From Planctomycetota bacterium (GTDB lineage Bacteria; Planctomycetota; UBA1135; GCA-002686595), in the NCBI GenBank assembly GCA_029259635.1, contig JAJDEU010000055.1, positions 50,969-114,968 on the forward strand: a DNA stretch of 64,000 nucleotides, read 5' to 3'. The notes beneath the pieces are model-generated. The model was not told the DNA's origin, made no database searches, and saw only the letters and a list, made by a program, of their open reading frames with translations. Shown here piece by piece: positions 59,498-64,000 of this stretch; the stretch's first letter is position 1, and each line of letters opens with the position of its first letter. The translations under genes were made by a program, and so were the position numbers.

Positions 59498-60703
59498 ATG
59501 CGAGGATTTAATCACAGGCCGTTGCCCGAACGGCGCAGCTCCGGGATGGGGACTGCCTTTGACGGCTTCATCCACTGGCAGCGCGTGGAGTGGCCGATCT
59601 TGCTCGTCGGAGCGATGCTGCTGGGCACGGGCATGGTGTTTATCCAGGCGATGGCGCAGGCGGACGACCTGTTCGAGCGCCACGATATCTCGTGGGCCGG
59701 CCATGTGAAGAAGGTGATGGTGAGCTTGCCGGTCATGATCGTGGCCTTCTTCGTTCGGCCGCGGTTTTTGCGGCGACACGCTTGGCAGATCTATGGAGTC
59801 TGCCTGGTGCTCTTGGCGCTCGTTCCCTTTATCGGGTCGGTGTACAACAACGCGCGGCGTTGGATTCAGCTGCCGTTCGGGTTCGATCTTCAGCCGTCGG
59901 AGATCGCGAAGCTGGGATTGATCATTCTGCTCGGCAACCTGCTCTATCGCCGCCGATTGCGAGATTTAGACGAGTGGTTCGCGCCGACTTTTTTCGCGCT
60001 GATCCCAGTAGCGATGGTCGCCGCTCAACCCGATTTGGGGACTGCGATGACCATCGTGCCGATCACGCTGGGCATGTACTACCTGGCGGGAGCGAGCGCG
60101 CGGGTCTTGATCGCGCTGTGCCTGGTGATGGGCTTGTCGGGCTACTCGATCTGGAGTCTCGAGCTGGTCCAGGACTATCAACTCAAGCGCGTCGATACCT
60201 GGATCGAGACCTATGAGCCCGAGGGCTTGATCGCGGGGCGGAAGCGCGGAGGTTTTCACGCTCATCAAGCTCGAACGGCGATCGGAAATGGGTCGCTCAA
60301 TGGGCGAGGGCTCGGCATGGGCATCGCGAATCAGGCGGGGCATTTGCCCGAGCGGGAGTCCGACTCGATCTTCGCGGTGATCGCGGAGGAGAGCGGGTGG
60401 ATCGGAGCGAGCGCGTTACTCGCGATCTACGCGCTCTTCGTTTGCTTGATTATCACGTCGGCGGGCGCGATTCGGGAGCGCTTTGCGAGGTTGGTGGTCG
60501 GTGGAATTGGGCTCTATTTCGGAGCTCACTTCTTTATCCACGTGGCGGTGAATCTGGGGCTGCTCCCGATGACGGGACTCACGCTGCCGCTGATTTCCAC
60601 AGGCGGGTCCTCAATGCTGGCGAGCTTTGCGGCGGTGGGGCTCGTGCTGGGGCTGGGGGCGCGCCATGAGCCCTCTCTCGACGAGGACGCGTTTCGGAAT
60701 TGA
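59498..60703 (+). CDS. rodA: Peptidoglycan glycosyltransferase RodA (SEDS)
   Basis: RodA polymerises glycan strands from lipid II in the elongasome with PBP2. The 401-residue protein has about ten membrane helices and the SEDS signatures 'YNNARRWIQLPFGFDLQPSEIAKLGLIILL', 'AAQPDLGTAMTIVPI', 'IGNGSLNGRGLGMG', 'HLPERESDSIFAVIAEESGWIG' and 'PLISTGGSSMLASF'. The aspartate in ERESDSIF is the expected catalytic position. ATG 59498 is used; a TTG three codons earlier and ATG 59546 are alternatives. It would normally lie next to the PBP2 gene but is 5.3 kb away here because of the kinase/protease cassette. Confidence 0.94.
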   Translation: MRGFNHRPLPERRSSGMGTAFDGFIHWQRVEWPILLVGAMLLGTGMVFIQAMAQADDLFERHDISWAGHVKKVMVSLPVMIVAFFVRPRFLRRHAWQIYGVCLVLLALVPFIGSVYNNARRWIQLPFGFDLQPSEIAKLGLIILLGNLLYRRRLRDLDEWFAPTFFALIPVAMVAAQPDLGTAMTIVPITLGMYYLAGASARVLIALCLVMGLSGYSIWSLELVQDYQLKRVDTWIETYEPEGLIAGRKRGGFHAHQARTAIGNGSLNGRGLGMGIANQAGHLPERESDSIFAVIAEESGWIGASALLAIYALFVCLIITSAGAIRERFARLVVGGIGLYFGAHFFIHVAVNLGLLPMTGLTLPLISTGGSSMLASFAAVGLVLGLGARHEPSLDEDAFRN

Positions 60704-60809
60704 TCGGAATTCGCGATGTCGCGTTTGAGCGGGCAAAATCCGCGGGGCAATAAGCTCTCCTCGACCGACCCACAAAAGAGGTTCAGCTTCTAGTTAGCTC
60801 TTCGGGTCA

Positions 60810-60838
60810 TTGCCGCTCACCGAAACCGAGCCTAGACT
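60810..60838 (+). promoter_or_regulatory. Possible sigma70-type promoter for the BMC operon
   Basis: TTGCCG, 17-base spacer, TAGACT, ending 68 bases before the first shell-protein start. The -10 box and the following GCGC match the candidate upstream of mreB. It is the only reasonable promoter in the 203-base gap after rodA. Confidence 0.4.
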
Positions 60839-60906
60839 GCGCGCCGCTCTCGCCCCGGAAGTCGTTGAGGGGAAGTCAGACACCACTTTTTTTGGAGGAC
60901 CGAGTC

Positions 60907-61212
60907 TTGGAACACCGTGCGCTGGGAATGATCGAGACGAAAGGTCTTGTGGGAGCCATTGAGGCTGCGGATGCGATGGTGAAAACCGCGCTCGTGGAGC
61001 TGTTTGGCAAAGAGAAGGCGACGGCCGGGCTGGTGACGATGTACGTCCGGGGCGAGGTCGGTGCGGTGAAGGCCGCGACCGATGCTGGCGCCGCGGCTGC
61101 CCGTCGAGTGGGGGAGCTGGTCAGCGTGCACGTGATCCCGCGACCGCACGATCAGCTCGAGGCCATTCTGCCTCCGATGGTTCCGCTCAAGGCCAAGTCG
61201 GCGGGCAAGTAA
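60907..61212 (+). CDS. BMC-H microcompartment shell protein (first copy)
   Basis: TTG 60907 is taken as the start because GGAGG lies 8 bases upstream and the shell domain begins right after it; the frame extends to 60865 without similarity. The ~101-residue product has the hallmark HRALGMIETKGLVGAIEAAD, 'LVTMYVRGEVGAVKAATDAGAAAARRVGELVSVHVIPRPH' and 'LEAILPP'. Hexamers of this fold tile the facets of bacterial microcompartments; the pore loop is around 'FGKEKATAGLV'. It is very close in sequence to the other BMC-H in this operon. First gene of the operon, which continues with the dehydrogenase 17 bases later. Confidence 0.95.
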   Translation: MEHRALGMIETKGLVGAIEAADAMVKTALVELFGKEKATAGLVTMYVRGEVGAVKAATDAGAAAARRVGELVSVHVIPRPHDQLEAILPPMVPLKAKSAGK

Positions 61213-61229
61213 GCCCGCTTCGTTAACCC

Positions 61230-63083
61230 GTGTCTGTGCTCGATCCCGACCTGCGCGCCCTGCAGGAGGTGCGCGATGCCGTGGAGCGAGCTTCGGCCGC
61301 AACCCGGGCGCTCGCGGACTTCGACCAGGAAGCGACCGATCGCCTGTGCGCTGCGATGGCGGAAGCCGGCGCACGCGCGGCTCTCGAGCTCGCGCGACTG
61401 GCGGTCGAAGAGACCGGCATCGGGCGCGTTCACTACAAGGTGCTCAAGAATCTCTTCGCCAGCGAAGGCGTCTGGGATTCGATCCGCGACGAGAAGACGG
61501 TGGGCATCATCTCGCGCGACTCCGCGCGCGGGCTGGTCGAGATCGCAACACCGTCGGGCGTGATCGCCGGCATTGTTCCGACCACCAACCCGACCTCCAC
61601 GGCGATCGGCAAGTCGATGATCGCGGTCAAAGGGCGCAACGCGATCGTTCTCAGCCCGCACCCGCGCTCGAAACGCTGCATTGGCGAGAGCGCGGAAGTC
61701 ATGCGACGAGCGATCGAGCGCGCGGGCGGACCACCGGACCTCGTGCAGTCGCTCTCGAATCCGACTATCGAGTCGACCGGCGCGCTGATGAAGCATCGCA
61801 AGACCGCTCTCATCCTGGCGACCGGCGGATCGGCACTGGTCCGCGCGGCCTACAGTTCCGGCAAGCCGGCCTACGGTGTCGGGCCCGGCAACGTTCCAGT
61901 CTACGTCGATCGCACCGCGCGCGTCGTCGAAGCGGCGCACGGCGTCGTCGCCAGCCAGAGTTTTGACAACGCGACCTTCTGTTGCAGCGAACAAGCGCTG
62001 GTCCTCGATCGACCGATCGCGGACGAGTTCTTGAAGGCCATGCAGTCGCGCGGCGCGCACCTGTGCAATGCCGAAGAGACGCGCAAGCTCGAGGTCTACT
62101 GCAATCAAGGCGGGCTGATGAATCCCGACATCGTCGGCAAGGATCCTTGGTGGATCGCCGAGCGCGCCGGCTTCACCGTCGACAAGAACACGACCGTTCT
62201 GCTCGCCTATCAAGAAGGCGTTGGGCGCGAATTCCCGCTCTCGATCGAGATCCTGTGCCCGGTGCTCTCCGTTCACGTTGTTGACGGGTGGCAAGCGGGA
62301 TGCGATGTATCGTTCAGCATCCTTCGATTCGGCGGACTCGGCCACACGATCGGTGTCTGGGCCGAAGACACGGCGGTGCTCGATCAGTGGTTCTTGCAGA
62401 AGCCCGCCAGTCGCATCATCGTCAACGGACCGACCTCGCCCGGGGCGGTGGGCTACAGCACGAATCTCACGCCGTCGCTCAGCTTGGGCTGCGGACCGCA
62501 GGCCGGGAACATCACGTCGGACAACATCACGGCGCGGCACTTGATCAATATCAAGCGGGCGGCGCAGCCCCTCACCGACTGGCGCGAGACCTACGAGCGC
62601 GACATGGCGCGCGTGTCGGCGATGACCGGCGAAGGCGTGCCGCGCGGGTCGGGCTTGCCCGGCGACCCGGCGCTGGGCGGACCGAAAACGAGCGGCGTTC
62701 CGGCGAGTACGCGAGCGGTGATCCAACCCTTCGCAGAGCGTGCCGCTACGACGGGCTCTTCAACGAACGCGTCTCCGCGGAGCGCTGGCGGCGCACCGAT
62801 GATTCGAAGCACACCGCGTTTTACGAGCGAGCCCGGCGCGACTCCCGCGCAGGCAACGGCCTATCGCCGTCCCAGTTCGACTTCAACGACGACTTCAACT
62901 TCAGCTCCGAGTCCTGCGGCGAGCGCCGCGCCCGCTTCGCGCATGCCCGCGCGAGATGTGGGCAGCGCGCTCAGCTCAGCAGAGATTCAGGAGATGATGA
63001 GTCAAGCCGGTGCGGGTTGTCCGCTCGGCCCGTGCAAGGGATGTCCTCACCAGGACGTGCGAACCGGAGCCTGTACGGCTTAA
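61230..63083 (+). CDS. BMC-associated CoA-acylating aldehyde dehydrogenase with C-terminal encapsulation and Cys4 tail
   Basis: The 617-residue protein oxidises an aldehyde to acyl-CoA with NAD, the core enzyme of many microcompartments. The ALDH domain (about 1-465) shows 'GLVEIATPSGVIAGIVPTTNPTST', 'KTALILATGGSALVRAAYSSGKPAYGVGPGN' and the active-site region 'FDNATFCCSEQALV' (Cys251, aligned with the catalytic Cys of AdhE/PduP types; Cys252 adjacent). A ~105-residue Ser/Thr/Ala/Pro linker (470-575) leads to an amphipathic helix 'VGSALSSAEIQEMMSQAG', a typical encapsulation peptide, and a cysteine-rich end with Cys597, 602, 605 and 615. Position between two shell genes fits a lumen enzyme. 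Start at GTG 61230 lacks a clear ribosome site. Confidence 0.93.
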   Translation: MSVLDPDLRALQEVRDAVERASAATRALADFDQEATDRLCAAMAEAGARAALELARLAVEETGIGRVHYKVLKNLFASEGVWDSIRDEKTVGIISRDSARGLVEIATPSGVIAGIVPTTNPTSTAIGKSMIAVKGRNAIVLSPHPRSKRCIGESAEVMRRAIERAGGPPDLVQSLSNPTIESTGALMKHRKTALILATGGSALVRAAYSSGKPAYGVGPGNVPVYVDRTARVVEAAHGVVASQSFDNATFCCSEQALVLDRPIADEFLKAMQSRGAHLCNAEETRKLEVYCNQGGLMNPDIVGKDPWWIAERAGFTVDKNTTVLLAYQEGVGREFPLSIEILCPVLSVHVVDGWQAGCDVSFSILRFGGLGHTIGVWAEDTAVLDQWFLQKPASRIIVNGPTSPGAVGYSTNLTPSLSLGCGPQAGNITSDNITARHLINIKRAAQPLTDWRETYERDMARVSAMTGEGVPRGSGLPGDPALGGPKTSGVPASTRAVIQPFAERAATTGSSTNASPRSAGGAPMIRSTPRFTSEPGATPAQATAYRRPSSTSTTTSTSAPSPAASAAPASRMPARDVGSALSSAEIQEMMSQAGAGCPLGPCKGCPHQDVRTGACTA

Positions 63084-63119
63084 GGGTTCGCTTAAACTAA
63101 CCAAGAGAAGAATCGATTC

Positions 63120-63419
63120 ATGGACAGCCAAATCGCTTTGGGAATGATCGAAACACGAGGCATGGTCGGTGCCATCGAAGCCGCGGACGCAATGTGCAAA
63201 GCGGCCAAGGTGACCCTGCTCGGCAAGGAAGTTTCCGGTGGCGGTCTCGTGACCGTCATGGTGCGCGGGGAGGTCGGAGCTGTGAAAGCGGCGACGGACG
63301 CCGGCAGCGCTGCGGCAAAACGCGTGGGAGAGCTGAAGAGCGTGCACGTCATTCCGCGCCCCGCGGATGATCTCGGCGCTTTCCTGCCTCCGACTCCAGC
63401 GCCCGCTAAAGGCAAGTAG
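63120..63419 (+). CDS. BMC-H microcompartment shell protein (second copy)
   Basis: A 99-residue BMC-H protein beginning at ATG 63120: DSQIALGMIETRGMVGAIEA, 'AAKVTLLGKEVSGGGLVTVMVRGEVGAVKAATDAG', 'RVGELKSVHVIPRPADDL', ending in a Pro/Ala-rich tail. It differs from the first copy in the pore loop ('KEVSGGG' rather than 'KEKATAG'), so the two may form facets with different permeability. It lies 36 bases after the dehydrogenase and 5 bases before the tandem-domain gene. Confidence 0.96.
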   Translation: MDSQIALGMIETRGMVGAIEAADAMCKAAKVTLLGKEVSGGGLVTVMVRGEVGAVKAATDAGSAAAKRVGELKSVHVIPRPADDLGAFLPPTPAPAKGK

Positions 63420-63424
63420 CCCTC

Positions 63425-64000
63425 GTGACCGTTCGAACCTCGAACCTCGCGATCGAACTTCGGGGCGCGCTGGTCATCGACCAGATGCAGCCGCAGTTCG
63501 CCGCCACGATTGCTGCCAACTCCGACGGGTACTTCCCCGTCGAGGGGGAGAGCGCCTATTGGCTGGAGGTCAAGCCGGGCATCATCGTGACGCGCCTGAT
63601 GGACGTTGCGCTGAAGAGCTGCGCCGTCACGCCGGGTGCGCTGATCACCGAACGCTCCTATGGAACCCTCGAGGTGCACGGTCCCGACCAGGGCCAGGTG
63701 CGCGAGGCGGGGCGTCGAATGTTGGAGGCAGCCGGTGTTTCCGCCGAGGACGGCTTGGCGCCCCATGTGTTGACCCACGAGGTCATCCGGCAGGTCGACT
63801 CGCACCACGCGATGCTGGTGAACCGCGGGCGCAGCGGGATGCTCGTGCTGGGTGGGGACACGCTCTACACGCTCGAGGTGAACCCGGCGATCTGGGCGCT
63901 GTACGCGGCGAACGAGGCCGAGAAGGCTTCGCCCATCCGGCTCGTCGGGCTCGAGAACAACGGAGCCGTCGGGCGCCTGCAGCTCGCGGGATCGGACGCG
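63425..64000 (+). CDS. Tandem-BMC-domain (BMC-T type) shell protein, incomplete at right edge
   Basis: A frame from GTG 63425 runs open to the window end (192 codons). It has two half-repeats. The first is 'WLEVKPGIIVTRLMDVALK' followed by 'VTPGALITERSYGTLEVHG' and 'VREAGRRMLEAAG'. The second is 'YTLEVNPAIWALYAANEAEK' followed by 'PIRLVGLENNGAVGRLQLAG'. Both follow the BMC rhythm (pG.....aD.alKaa.v.......G.l.v.G), which points to a pseudohexameric BMC-T trimer protein. The N-terminal part of each repeat is unlike standard BMC-H, so a circularly permuted form is possible. The 3' end is missing. Confidence 0.6.
   Translation, partial: MTVRTSNLAIELRGALVIDQMQPQFAATIAANSDGYFPVEGESAYWLEVKPGIIVTRLMDVALKSCAVTPGALITERSYGTLEVHGPDQGQVREAGRRMLEAAGVSAEDGLAPHVLTHEVIRQVDSHHAMLVNRGRSGMLVLGGDTLYTLEVNPAIWALYAANEAEKASPIRLVGLENNGAVGRLQLAGSDA

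Noticed and set aside
1..64000. tRNA, rRNA, CRISPR or insertion-sequence content
   Set aside because: I found no tRNA-like arms, no spaced identical repeats and no transposase or integrase motifs in any frame.

Overview
The window is high-GC bacterial DNA, densely coded on both strands, and all of it looks chromosomal. I see no rRNA, tRNA, CRISPR array, insertion sequence or phage. The best guess for the host is a member of the Planctomycetota. The reasons are a Ser/Thr kinase fused to a SUMF1/FGE domain, EF-hand/TPR secreted proteins, pseudopilins with large extra domains, and a bacterial microcompartment (BMC) locus with a CoA-type aldehyde dehydrogenase. This is inference; no marker gene here settles the phylum. 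A complete-looking mreB-mreC-mreD-PBP2-rodA set means the cell probably makes peptidoglycan with a rod-type elongation machine.

Layout. 1-12407: a tightly coupled type II secretion/type IV pilus-like operon (PilN-like, PilO-like, a TPR protein, then GspG-, GspH-, GspK-, GspJ- and GspI-like pseudopilins), almost every junction overlapping by 4 bases. Several members carry concanavalin/LamG-like domains, and GspK is about 1736 residues long. 12404-18256: an exported TPR-like protein with a zinc-ribbon tail, a SurA-like lipoprotein, ScpB and a membrane-anchored PpiD/SurA-like chaperone. 18268-21366 (minus): two SAM methyltransferases and an FAD oxidoreductase, probably for a glycan or lipid-linked sugar. 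21583-24092 (minus): an OmpR-type two-component system. 24569-27319: an EF-hand/thioredoxin-like/TPR exported protein. 27351-34259: two family 2 glycosyltransferases, a YfhO-like membrane protein and an O-antigen-ligase-like protein. 34290-36177 (minus): ribH-nusB-ftsY. 36342-44800 (minus): an RND efflux system with one adaptor and two pump genes. 44864-46075: moeA.

46335-60703 is the cell-shape region: a coiled-coil membrane protein, a small membrane protein, mreB, mreC, mreD, an enlarged PBP2, then a three-gene cassette (kinase-SUMF1, small secreted protein, subtilisin-like protease), then rodA. The cassette is visibly lower in GC than its neighbours and seems to have split an otherwise ordinary mre-rod cluster.

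60907-64000 (right edge): the start of a BMC operon, with a hexamer shell protein, a CoA-acylating aldehyde dehydrogenase with a long linker, encapsulation-type helix and four-cysteine tail, a second hexamer shell protein, and the beginning of a tandem-BMC-domain shell protein cut by the window end.

Most unusual items: the decorated pseudopilins with a repeated RG..GT...H..G module, the approximately 400-residue expansion in PBP2, the kinase/secreted protein/protease cassette inside the rod cluster, and the Cys4 tail on the BMC aldehyde dehydrogenase.
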